Source: Sphingomonas xanthus (GTDB taxonomy: Bacteria; Pseudomonadota; Alphaproteobacteria; Sphingomonadales; Sphingomonadaceae). Taken from it: a stretch of DNA of 64,000 nucleotides. Below, in pieces: positions 17,626-24,496 of the stretch. The stretch covers positions 248,001 through 312,000 of the forward strand of contig NZ_CP041659.1 in the NCBI RefSeq assembly GCF_007998985.1, given 5' to 3'. The position numbers and the translations under genes are program-made. Below the pieces are notes generated by a model. The model was not told the origin of the DNA and did no database searches. It saw only the letters and a program-made list of their open reading frames with translations. Numbering within the stretch: the first letter of the stretch is position 1; every line of letters begins with the position of its first letter.

Positions 17626-17670
17626 CTCTTAATCAGCGGGTCCTAGGTTCGAGCCCTAGTGCGTCCACCA
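17626..17670 (+). repeat. Right island boundary repeat (tRNA-Lys 3' fragment)
   Basis: These 45 nt are identical to 3289-3333 and run from the anticodon loop to CCA. The preceding bases (TATGA) keep TGA of the original anticodon stem but no 5' tRNA half follows upstream. Immediately to the right begins sequence with remnants of a quinone oxidoreductase gene. This marks the island's right junction. Confidence 0.85.
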
Positions 17671-17739
17671 CCTACTTTTCAACAACTTAACTCACATTGC
17701 CTTCGACGAGGTGTAAGGCTGGCTGGCCTGACCCCACGG

Positions 17740-18153
17740 TGACCGTTTCTGTGACTCGGGGCGGTGAGCGTGGGCACGCCGAGACAGGCGGCCTCGGCGA
17801 AGCCAAGCCCGTCGGTTATTCGGCACCGCGTGGCAAGGCGACACAGGCCGCCCCCGTGCCGAAGGCGCGGCCGAGCCGCGCCTCGAAGAGCCAGACCGCT
17901 CGCCTATCCGCGCTTCCGCCACACCGGTGCCGACCGCTTCGACGATGCCTGCTCCGTCATTGTTCGGTACGACGCAGGAATAGGGCATGGCAACATTGCC
18001 GCGGGAGCCGCCACGGCCAGGCGTCGGACGGTTGACGCCCGAAGCGCGGACCCGGGGGGCACCTCGCCCGGGCTGACCCCTTGGCTTCGCCATGTCGCCG
18101 ACGCGCAGGACCTCGCCTGCGAGACCCTGCTTATCCTACCAGGCGGCTTTCAT
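17740..18153 (-). pseudogene. Decayed zinc-type alcohol dehydrogenase/quinone oxidoreductase, N-terminal part
   Basis: From an ATG at 18153 the minus strand reads MKAAW, an in-frame TAG, then GEVLRVGDM and VRASGVN. NDGAGIVEAVGTGV follows. A frameshift near 17890 leads to VWLFEARLGRAFGTGAAC up to a TAA at 17816. After another shift there is TDGLGFAEAACLGVPTLTA. These are consecutive N-terminal blocks of the NADPH:quinone reductase/alcohol dehydrogenase family. Homology fades at about 17740, some 70 bp from the island junction, and the cofactor-binding half is missing. The gene starts 3 bp behind the MBL hydrolase stop and was probably once its operon partner. Loss of the 3' half may relate to island insertion. 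Confidence 0.7.
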
Positions 18154-18155
18154 CG

Positions 18156-19040
18156 TCATTGCAGAACCAACTCTTCTCCCTCGGCGACCCGCTCCAGCCG
18201 CCAAGGCTGGCTTGCTGCTGCGCGTTCGAACGTCTCGATCGGCCCGCGATAATCCGAGAAGGTCGAATGATGGATCGGCAGTACCGCCTTGGGCTCGACT
18301 GCCCGAGCAAAGGACAATGCTTGCCGCGCGCCCATGGTGACCTGGCCGAGCGGCCCTTCCGCGCCGACACCGCCGAGATGGGCGACGAGCAGGTCCGGAT
18401 GGCGCAGATCAGCGCTGATCTCGGCCGGCATAGGGAAGGAATCCCCCGTCCAGTAGACCGTTCGGCGATAGGCGCCATGCCTGAATTCTAGCCAGTAGCC
18501 GTTGACATCTCCGAGCAGCGCAAGCCGCTCCGGCCGTTCGGAATGCTGCGCCGGCACCGCCGTGATCCGTACGGAATAACCCTCCCTATGGACCGTATGC
18601 GACGAGCGCCAAGGCAGGCCGAGCACGTCGGCGGCGCCGCGGCCGCGCAGCGTCTCAGCCTGAACGAGGGGCAAGACGAAACGCCGATCCTTCAGCCTCG
18701 CCAGCACGATTTCGCCGAGATGATCGGCATGGTCGTGGCTGATGAGGACGAGATCGGCCGGATCGAGATCTACCTCCGGGAGCCTTAACAGCCGAGCATG
18801 GACCGAGTCCGGTGTGCCGCTGTTGGGATCGAACATCCGGGAAGCCGAAGGTCCCTTGCCGAGCACCGGGTCGGTGACAATGCGGATCGGTCCGAAGCGG
18901 AATACGAGGGTCGGCCCGCCGACCCAAAGCGCCTTTACGGGGCAAGGCTCCTCCGCCCGCGCCGGATGGCCTCCGAGGGAGACCAGCGAGAGCGCCGATC
19001 CGACGCCGAGCACCGCCTTCGCGAAAGCAGTCTGTTCCAT
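18156..19040 (-). CDS. MBL-fold (UlaG-like) metal-dependent hydrolase, exported
   Basis: The 294-aa protein begins with a likely signal peptide (residues 1-29, ending HPARA before EEPC). The metallo-beta-lactamase signature HDHADH is in the first half (SHDHADHLGE), with later metal ligands in AQHSERP, TGDSF and IHHSTF. The arrangement resembles UlaG-like hydrolases rather than true beta-lactamases. The substrate is unknown. It is divergent from the LysR gene at 19124, and the 83-bp gap holds a 16-bp palindrome 60 bp before this start, so the LysR protein probably controls it. The decayed quinone oxidoreductase lies directly downstream. Confidence 0.85.
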   Translation of the reverse strand: MEQTAFAKAVLGVGSALSLVSLGGHPARAEEPCPVKALWVGGPTLVFRFGPIRIVTDPVLGKGPSASRMFDPNSGTPDSVHARLLRLPEVDLDPADLVLISHDHADHLGEIVLARLKDRRFVLPLVQAETLRGRGAADVLGLPWRSSHTVHREGYSVRITAVPAQHSERPERLALLGDVNGYWLEFRHGAYRRTVYWTGDSFPMPAEISADLRHPDLLVAHLGGVGAEGPLGQVTMGARQALSFARAVEPKAVLPIHHSTFSDYRGPIETFERAAASQPWRLERVAEGEELVLQ

Positions 19041-19099
19041 GGCTGGAATATCTAGCGAACCGACCTTGCCTCCACTATCTTGGCTGAACCGGACGGCGT

Positions 19100-19115
19100 G
19101 TCCGGCTGAATGGAC
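19100..19115 (+). promoter_or_regulatory. Candidate LysR operator, copy 1 (GTCCGGCTGAATGGAC)
   Basis: The 16-bp imperfect palindrome lies 8 bp before the LysR ATG and about 60 bp before the divergent MBL start. It matches copies at 19999 and 20701 with GTCC at one end and GGAC at the other, 8 bp apart. A second inverted repeat, CCGGAC-N5-GTCCGG at 19089-19105, overlaps it. The position suits autoregulation plus control of the MBL gene. Confidence 0.5.
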
Positions 19116-19123
19116 AATCGCGC

Positions 19124-20008
19124 ATGGACCTCAACCAAACCCGCGTATTCGTCGAGGTGGTGCGCGCCGGCGGCTTCGCGGCGGCGGCGCGACGGCTCGG
19201 CGTTCCCAAATCGACGATCAGCGCACGGGTGCAGGCGCTGGAAGCGCGGCTCGGCGCGCAGCTCCTGAAACGCTCCACTCGCCAGCTCTCGCTCACCTCG
19301 GAGGGCTCGGCCTATTTCGAAACGGTCGCATGCGCCGTCGACACGTTGGTGGACGCCGAGGCCGCCACGACCGCCGAGCAAGGCGTGCTCTCGGGCCGGA
19401 TTCGATTCACCGCGCCGCTTGAATTCCCCCGTGACGCGATCACCGCCGCGTTGGCGAGCTTCTGCAGCGCGCATCCGAAGGTGCGGTTTGACGTGCTGCT
19501 CACAAACCAGCCGCTCGATCTCGTCGCCCAGAACATCGACCTGGCGCTCCGCGGCGGCGATCCCGGCGGTGCGGGCCACATCATCCGGAAGGTCGGCGAG
19601 ATCGCTTCTGGTCTCTTCGCCAGCCCCGGTTACATCGATCGATGCGGCCGCCCCGCTTCGCTACCCGACCTCGAAAATCACGACCTCCTCCTCTTCACCT
19701 CCACGTCGCAAAGCCGAGTTCTGCGTGCCGTCGATCCGCTCGCCGGCCATGAGCCGCGGATAGTCTCGGACAATTTCGCCTTTCTCCGCCGGCTGGCGCT
19801 CGCCGGGCTCGGCATTGCCGCGTTACCCGACGCGGTTGTGGCGAACGAAGTCGCGGGCGGTCGGCTCGAGCGGTTGCTGGACGGCTGGACCAGCGAGCCG
19901 TCCGCCCTCTATCTCGTCTTCCCCTCACGGCGCGACATGACGCCGCGGGTGAAGGCGTTCGCGGACCATCTGGTGGCGGCGCTGAGCGGCCGCGCATCGT
20001 CCATCTGA
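19124..20008 (+). CDS. LysR-family transcriptional regulator
   Basis: The 294-aa protein has an N-terminal winged HTH (MDLNQTRVFVEVVRAGGFAA, then ARRLGVPKSTISARVQALE) and a C-terminal effector-binding domain of usual length. It resembles the CrgA/AaeR-like branch that acts on neighbouring detoxification or transport genes. It is divergent from the MBL hydrolase and followed by yczE-like, F420-reductase-like and MaoC genes. Palindromes of the same sequence class precede each of these units, and one overlaps its own stop codon. That makes it the likely regulator of the locus. The inducer is unknown. Confidence 0.9.
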   Translation: MDLNQTRVFVEVVRAGGFAAAARRLGVPKSTISARVQALEARLGAQLLKRSTRQLSLTSEGSAYFETVACAVDTLVDAEAATTAEQGVLSGRIRFTAPLEFPRDAITAALASFCSAHPKVRFDVLLTNQPLDLVAQNIDLALRGGDPGGAGHIIRKVGEIASGLFASPGYIDRCGRPASLPDLENHDLLLFTSTSQSRVLRAVDPLAGHEPRIVSDNFAFLRRLALAGLGIAALPDAVVANEVAGGRLERLLDGWTSEPSALYLVFPSRRDMTPRVKAFADHLVAALSGRASSI

Positions 20009-20014
20009 GTGGAC
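19999..20014 (+). promoter_or_regulatory. Candidate LysR operator, copy 2 (GTCCATCTGAGTGGAC)
   Basis: The palindrome GTCCATCTGAGTGGAC overlaps the LysR stop codon (TGA at 20006-20008) and lies about 76 bp upstream of the YczE-type gene start. Its form is the same as the copies at 19100 and 20701. The distance suits binding of a LysR activator dimer upstream of a promoter. Confidence 0.5.
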
Positions 20015-20089
20015 GGTCAATCCGGTCCAGGGCAGCTGGTTTCCGTGCCCGCGAAAGCGCATCTTTAGGGCGTTCTCAGGAGACTGAAC

Positions 20090-20698
20090 ATGCTCGTCCG
20101 TCGCCTTGTACAACTCTATTTCGGACTGCTTCTCTACGGGCTTTCGATGGCGCTGATGATACGGGGAAATGTCGGTCTTAATCCCTGGGACGTTCTGCAC
20201 CAAGGCCTCTCAGGTCGGGTCGAGGCGAGCTTCGGCACGATCGTCATCGGCGTCGGCATTCTCGTCATGCTGCTTTGGGTCCCGCTCCAACAGCGCCCGG
20301 GGCTCGGAACGATCAGCAACATTTTCGTCATTGGCATTGCCGCCGACCTGTTTCTGGCGCTGGTGCCAGAGCTTTCCGGGCTAGGGCTCCGCTGGAGCGT
20401 AATGGCGGCAGGGGTCTTCCTGTGCGGCATCGCCGGCGCGGCCTATATTGGCGCCGGCTTCGGGCCGGGCCCGCGCGACGGCCTTATGACGGGCCTGTCC
20501 GCGCGTACAGGTTGGCCCCTGCGCCGGGTCCGGACGGGGATCGAGCTCGCGGTACTCGGCTCGGGCTGGCTGCTCGGCGGAACTGCGGGGCTCGGGACGG
20601 TGCTTTTCGCCCTCGCCATCGGGCCGCTGGTCCAGGCATTTCTCCCCGTCTTCACTCCCGCCCCAACGGTACGGGCGCTCGCCTGCGAGACCTGCTGA
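20090..20698 (+). CDS. YczE/YyaS/YitT-family membrane protein
   Basis: The 202-aa integral membrane protein has about five hydrophobic segments. The N-terminal pattern RLVQLYFGLLLYGLSMALMI and NPWDVLHQGLS is typical of the YczE/YyaS family, which is of uncertain transport function and often sits next to its own regulator. The start ATG at 20090 is preceded by AGGAGACTGAAC. It follows the LysR gene, with a candidate operator 76 bp upstream. Downstream is another operator and an F420-reductase-like gene. Confidence 0.83.
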   Translation: MLVRRLVQLYFGLLLYGLSMALMIRGNVGLNPWDVLHQGLSGRVEASFGTIVIGVGILVMLLWVPLQQRPGLGTISNIFVIGIAADLFLALVPELSGLGLRWSVMAAGVFLCGIAGAAYIGAGFGPGPRDGLMTGLSARTGWPLRRVRTGIELAVLGSGWLLGGTAGLGTVLFALAIGPLVQAFLPVFTPAPTVRALACETC

Positions 20699-20700
20699 TT

Positions 20701-20716
20701 GTCCATCGGAATGGAC
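20701..20716 (+). promoter_or_regulatory. Candidate LysR operator, copy 3 (GTCCATCGGAATGGAC)
   Basis: The palindrome GTCCATCGGAATGGAC begins just after the YczE-type stop and lies about 73 bp upstream of the F420-reductase-like start. With copies 1 and 2 it defines GTCC-R-K-C-K-GA-R-TGGAC. The stretch GGCGCATCTTGCC at 20759 resembles GCGCATCTTTAGG before the YczE gene, so the two promoters may be related. Confidence 0.5.
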
Positions 20717-20788
20717 GCAGCAGACCGAAAGTGCCGGCTAGTCGGACGCCGCATGAAGGCGCATCTTGCCAGTCGAAAGGCAGGCAGA

Positions 20789-21424
20789 ATGAAGATCGAC
20801 ATTGGCATCCTTGGAACGGGCAGAATGGGGGTCCGGCTCGCCCGCATGTACGCAGAAGCGGGGCGGACGGTGCGGCTCGGTTCGCGCGATCCCGCCCGCG
20901 CCGCAGCAGTGGCGCGCGAGTTGCAAGACCCGCGCATTCTGCCCGGCAGCTATGAGGATGCGCTCGCCGCTCCGGCGATCCTCCCCGCGGTTTTCCTGCG
21001 CGACGGTCTGCTCGACCTTCTGGCCGCACACCGTCCGGCGCTCGATGGCAAGCTGCTGATCGACATCTCGAATCCATTCAATCATGACTATTCGGACTTT
21101 TTAACGCCGTGGGACTCAAGCGGCGCCGAAGAACTCGTCCGCGCTCTTCCCAAGGCCCGCGTCGTCGGCGCATTCAAGAACGTCTACTGGGCGGTCCTCG
21201 ACGACCCGCTATTTACCGGTATCCCGAGTGACGTCTTCCTCGTTGGCGACGACGAGGACGCGAAGGTGCACTTCCTCTGCCTCAGCGAGGGAACTCCGTT
21301 CCGCTACCTCGACGCTGGACCCCTGATCAACGCCCGCGCCATCGAGCGGATGACGATGATCACCGGAGCCATCGGCCGACGGCTCGGCTCCTATCCCCGC
21401 ATGAACTGGCGGTTGCTCGGCTGA
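20789..21424 (+). CDS. NADPH-dependent F420 reductase-like oxidoreductase
   Basis: The 211-aa protein starts at ATG 20789 (MKIDIGILGTGRMG); earlier in-frame ATGs (20699, 20753) precede unrelated residues and lack support. The Rossmann motif GILGTGRMG is at 5-13, followed by RLGSRDP typical of NADP binding. It belongs to the fold of F420H2:NADP oxidoreductase and related NAD(P)-binding reductases. F420 itself is not expected in sphingomonads, so the true substrate is probably different. DISNPFNHDY and GAFKNVYW are family-like motifs. It lies between a candidate LysR operator and the MaoC gene, 11 bp upstream of it, probably in one operon. Confidence 0.8.
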   Translation: MKIDIGILGTGRMGVRLARMYAEAGRTVRLGSRDPARAAAVARELQDPRILPGSYEDALAAPAILPAVFLRDGLLDLLAAHRPALDGKLLIDISNPFNHDYSDFLTPWDSSGAEELVRALPKARVVGAFKNVYWAVLDDPLFTGIPSDVFLVGDDEDAKVHFLCLSEGTPFRYLDAGPLINARAIERMTMITGAIGRRLGSYPRMNWRLLG

Positions 21425-21435
21425 AAGGGAGCATC

Positions 21436-21912
21436 ATGACCACGCTTCGCTACATTGAGGATTTTGCAGCCGGCGAGACATTCGAGACTGGCTCCCACAC
21501 CCCGACCGAGGAAGAGGCCCTCGCATTCGCCCGAGCACACGATCCGCAAAGCTTCCATGTTGATCCGGCCGAGGCCCGGCGCCACCCGATCTTCCAAGGC
21601 CTCACGCTGAGCGGCTTCCACACGATTGCCATCACCCATCGCCTGATTTTCGAGCGCGACATCGGTCATGCCTGGGGCTTGATCGGAAAGGGGCTGGACG
21701 GCCTGCGCTGGCGGCGCCCGGTCCGTCCCGGCGACACGCTTCGGGTGCGCGGCTGCGTCGTCGCGGTCGCTCACGAACCCGGTCAGCCCGCGGGAACGCT
21801 CGATGTGGAGATTGAGACGCTAAACCAGCGCGACGAGGCGGTGATGACCTTCGCGGTCTCGACCCTCGTACCATCGCGCATTGTCCTTGCCAGAAAGCGC
21901 AATGCGGCATGA
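21436..21912 (+). CDS. MaoC-family dehydratase
   Basis: The 158-aa hot-dog-fold protein starts MTTLRYIEDFAAGETFETGSH. It has the MaoC pattern with EEALAFARAHDPQSFHVDP and later GLDGLRWRRPVRPGDTL. This family hydrates or dehydrates enoyl-CoA-type substrates. The active-site Asp and His fit DPQSFHVD at about 36-43. It directly follows the F420-reductase-like gene, so the two probably act in the same unidentified pathway under the LysR regulator. Confidence 0.87.
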   Translation: MTTLRYIEDFAAGETFETGSHTPTEEEALAFARAHDPQSFHVDPAEARRHPIFQGLTLSGFHTIAITHRLIFERDIGHAWGLIGKGLDGLRWRRPVRPGDTLRVRGCVVAVAHEPGQPAGTLDVEIETLNQRDEAVMTFAVSTLVPSRIVLARKRNAA

Positions 21913-22216
21913 GGCAGGAGCGCCCGCGTCACGACCTGTTCCCGGGACTCCCGTCGAGCGCAGATAGTTCATGGGGTGCCCATTCCGGGAAGCCCATCTT
22001 CGTGCCCGATCGTGGGCCCCTCCCATTTCTTCGGTCGCGCGGCCGGGGCCGGTCTGACGGGCGACCGGTACGCGCTGCGGGAAAACCGTCCGACGGAGCC
22101 GCTCTTGGGCGGAAGGCGGCTTCTGCGGGAGTTCTGATCGAACTCAATGCCCTCCGGCTACGCCGAGCGGTTGTGAGGCAGGCCGATGCCAGCAATCCCG
22201 AACCGCGGGGCGAAAA
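21913..22216 (+). other. Gene-free stretch with a possible coding remnant
   Basis: No complete gene is supported. One plus-strand frame (about 21950-22137) reads HFFGRAAGAGLTGDRYALREN and ends at a TGA with high GC at third positions, so it may be the relic of a lost gene. I cannot assign it to a family. Otherwise it holds the upstream region of the LysE-type gene. Confidence 0.3.
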
Positions 22217-22849
22217 ATGCCCGAGTTGAGCAGCCTGCTTGCCTTCGCGGCTATAGCGTTGGGCATGGTTCTTACTCCGGGACCGAACATGTTTTATCTG
22301 GTCTCGCGATCGATCTGCCAGAGCCGAACCGCTGGCCTGGTTTCGCTGGGCGGAATAGTGCTCGGCTTCGTATTCTACATGCTATGCGCAGCCTTTGGCA
22401 TCACTGCCCTCGTGCTGGCGGTGCCCTATGCCTATGACACAATCCGTTTTTCGGGCGTGCTCTATCTATTGTGGCTGGCGTGGCAGGCCGTCCGTCCCGG
22501 CGGCCGTTCGCCCTTCCAAGTCGAGGATCTGCCCAGGGACAGCACGAAAAAGCTTTTCTTCATGGGCTTTCTCACGAGCCTTCTCAATCCGAAGATTGCC
22601 GTGATGTACCTGTCTCTGCTCCCGCAATTCATCAATCCTCACAACGGCAGCGTTCTTGGGCAGGCCATTACCCTCGGCGCGACGCAAATAGTCATAAGTG
22701 CGTTCGTAAACGCATTGATCGTGACATTTGCCGGCTCGTTGTCGCTGCTCCTTTCTCGCCGTCCTTCGTTCGCGGTGCTCCAGCGCTGGATCATGGGGAC
22801 AATATTGGCCGGGCTCGCCGTCAGAATGGCAACCGAAGTCCGACGCTGA
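22217..22849 (+). CDS. LysE/RhtB-family exporter
   Basis: The 210-aa inner-membrane protein has six hydrophobic segments and the family signature MVLTPGPNMFYL near residues 17-28. Another family block is MGFLTSLLNPKIAVMY. These proteins export amino acids or homoserine lactones. The substrate here is unknown. It starts at ATG 22217, after the possible remnant at 21913-22216, and is followed at 118 bp by the PhzF-like gene. Confidence 0.9.
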   Translation: MPELSSLLAFAAIALGMVLTPGPNMFYLVSRSICQSRTAGLVSLGGIVLGFVFYMLCAAFGITALVLAVPYAYDTIRFSGVLYLLWLAWQAVRPGGRSPFQVEDLPRDSTKKLFFMGFLTSLLNPKIAVMYLSLLPQFINPHNGSVLGQAITLGATQIVISAFVNALIVTFAGSLSLLLSRRPSFAVLQRWIMGTILAGLAVRMATEVRR

Positions 22850-22967
22850 TGAGCGCAATGTCACCCAAGAGGCACTCGCCGGATGCAGTCCGGCCGCCCC
22901 GCGAGCCCGCCAATGGTCTCGTCCACTAGCCCCACCGCATCACTGGCTTCAAACAAAGGAAAACCTC

Positions 22968-23801
22968 ATGAAACTGGAACGTCTGGCAGCGTTCGCCGAT
23001 GGCGACATTGGCGGGAACCCCGCTGGAGTGGCGCTGATGGAATCTTGGCCCTCACCAGAGGACATGATGGCGACCGCCGCGAACGTCGGGTATTCCGAGA
23101 CGGTTTTCGCAGTGCCGCTTAGCCCTGGTCGATGGCGCGTCCGCTATTTCGCGCCGGAAATGGAGGTGTCGTTCTGCGGCCATGCAACAATCGCTTTAGG
23201 CGCCGTGCTCGCTGACCGCGTCGGCGAAGGGTCTTTCTCGCTGGATTTGAACGACGGCAGCATCATGGTCAGCGCGACCCGCGCGAGCGGCGGATTGCGC
23301 GTCGAATTGAACTCTCCGCCTACCCGCAGCGAGCCGGCATCGGACGATCTGGTTGAAGCTGCGCTGAAACTGTTCGGCTACGATGTTGAAGATCTGAATA
23401 TTTCGATTCCTCCTGCGGTGGCGCATGCGGGAGCCGATCATCTCATCCTCTGCCTAACATCGCGCGAAAGTCTCCGCTCAATGAACTACGATCTTCGCGC
23501 CGGAGCCGCATTGATGCGCATTCACGGCCTGACGACTATCGCACTGGTCGTTCCGCGTTTTCCGCGGCACTTCGACGTCCGCAATGCCTTCGCGGCAGGC
23601 GGCGTGCTTGAAGACCCTGCCACCGGCGCCGCCGCGGCAGCGTTATCGGGATACCTGCGCGACATCGATTGGCCGCACGAAGGACGCATTGACATCTCGC
23701 AGGGCGAGGACATGGGCGCTCCATCGAGGATCGTCGCGGAGATACCGGCGGAGCGCGGATCATCGATCCGCGTCAGTGGAACCGTACGGCGACTTTCGTG
23801 A
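22968..23801 (+). CDS. PhzF-family isomerase/epimerase
   Basis: The 277-aa protein starts at ATG 22968 (MKLERLAAFADGDIGGNPAGVAL); the frame is open further upstream, but the family N-terminus begins here. GNPAGVAL at 15-22, the active-site region SETVFAV, MEVSFCGHATIALG and the C-terminal EDPATGAAAAALSGYL are PhzF hallmarks. The family has a diaminopimelate epimerase-like fold and includes phenazine isomerases and many enzymes of unknown substrate. No phenazine genes are near. It may be co-transcribed with the LysE-type exporter. Confidence 0.87.
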   Translation: MKLERLAAFADGDIGGNPAGVALMESWPSPEDMMATAANVGYSETVFAVPLSPGRWRVRYFAPEMEVSFCGHATIALGAVLADRVGEGSFSLDLNDGSIMVSATRASGGLRVELNSPPTRSEPASDDLVEAALKLFGYDVEDLNISIPPAVAHAGADHLILCLTSRESLRSMNYDLRAGAALMRIHGLTTIALVVPRFPRHFDVRNAFAAGGVLEDPATGAAAAALSGYLRDIDWPHEGRIDISQGEDMGAPSRIVAEIPAERGSSIRVSGTVRRLS

Positions 23802-23985
23802 GCGCTCGAGGTCCGGGGAACGAGCCGCCCCAGCCAGCCGAGCTTGCGAAGGCCGGTCGCATGCGACACCGGACTTGCGTCCCTACTCAGCATCGATACG
23901 TCCAATCGAGAATTGCGTTCACCATGTCCTAAAGTCGACCCAACAGCCCCAAACTTCGCTTGGGCAGGGTGGCCGATGATCCTAT
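23802..23985. promoter_or_regulatory. Upstream region of crtZ with a palindrome
   Basis: It contains a perfect 12-bp palindrome GTCGCATGCGAC at 23856-23867 set in a larger CCG...CGG frame. There is also a CCCAA-N7-TTGGG inverted repeat near 23951-23967. Either may be a regulator site for the carotenoid genes or a terminator of the PhzF-like gene; no T-tract follows. The evidence is only symmetry. Confidence 0.25.
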
Positions 23986-24492
23986 ATGGACGTGGTGAGC
24001 TATCCCGCCCTCTTCCTCCTGTTCCTCGCCACCGTCGCGGCGATGGAAGTGGTTGCCTATGCCGCGCATCGCTGGGTGATGCATGGGCCCGGCTGGTTCC
24101 TGCATCGCAGCCACCACCGCGAACGCCACGGCCGGTTCGAGGCGAACGATCTTTACGCGGTGATTTTCGCGCTGCCGTCGATCCTGCTTCTTTATGGCGG
24201 GGTTCATCTGGGTTGGGGCGGCTGGGCAATCGCGGCAGGGGCCGGCATCGCCGCCTATGGCGCGATCTATTTCGGGTTTCACGACGTCATCGTCCATCGT
24301 CGCATCGGCCACCGTTACGCTCCGCAATCCTCCTATATGAAGCGCATCGTCCAGGCCCATCGGCTGCATCACGCGATCGAGGGGAAGCAGGGCGCAGTCA
24401 GCTTCGGCTTCCTCTGGGCCCCGCCCCCTCATGTCCTGAAGCGCCAGATCGCCGACAGCGAGCAGGTCCTGCTTCGCCAGCCGCGGGCCTAG
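23986..24492 (+). CDS. crtZ: Beta-carotene hydroxylase CrtZ
   Basis: The 168-aa di-iron membrane hydroxylase adds 3- and 3'-hydroxyls to beta-ionone rings, making zeaxanthin from beta-carotene. All four histidine clusters are visible: HRWVMH (28-33), HRSHH (40-44), HDVIVH (99-104) and HRLHH (125-129). Hydrophobic segments lie between them. Length is normal for CrtZ. The next gene starts 5 bp after its stop and encodes another hydroxylase of the same chemistry. The crtY-crtI-crtB operon converges from the other strand. Confidence 0.95.
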   Translation: MDVVSYPALFLLFLATVAAMEVVAYAAHRWVMHGPGWFLHRSHHRERHGRFEANDLYAVIFALPSILLLYGGVHLGWGGWAIAAGAGIAAYGAIYFGFHDVIVHRRIGHRYAPQSSYMKRIVQAHRLHHAIEGKQGAVSFGFLWAPPPHVLKRQIADSEQVLLRQPRA

Positions 24493-24496
24493 CCCA

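Larger units (their letters stand above)
3289..17670. mobile_element. tRNA-Lys-targeted genomic island with tyrosine integrase and Rhs cargo
   Basis: The element is bounded by perfect 45-bp direct repeats derived from a tRNA-Lys(CTT) 3' end. A tyrosine integrase (16252-17472) reads inward about 150 bp from the right repeat, and AlpA-type and HTH/zinc-ribbon regulators follow it. The cargo is the two-part Rhs locus, a truncated large gene and a DUF4238 gene. No transposase, conjugation gene, replication gene or phage structural gene is visible, so it is best seen as an integrative island that would depend on other elements for transfer. Neither end keeps a whole tRNA gene, which suggests that the intact tRNA lies outside the window beyond a second, tandem insertion. 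Confidence 0.8.

Noticed and set aside
17692..18093. An intact Arg-rich minus-strand protein of 133 aa
   Set aside because: It is only one frame of a decayed quinone oxidoreductase; the family blocks jump between frames.
23951..23967. Terminator behind the PhzF-like gene
   Set aside because: The CCCAA/TTGGG stem is only 5 bp and has no T-tract; kept only as a note in the crtZ upstream region.
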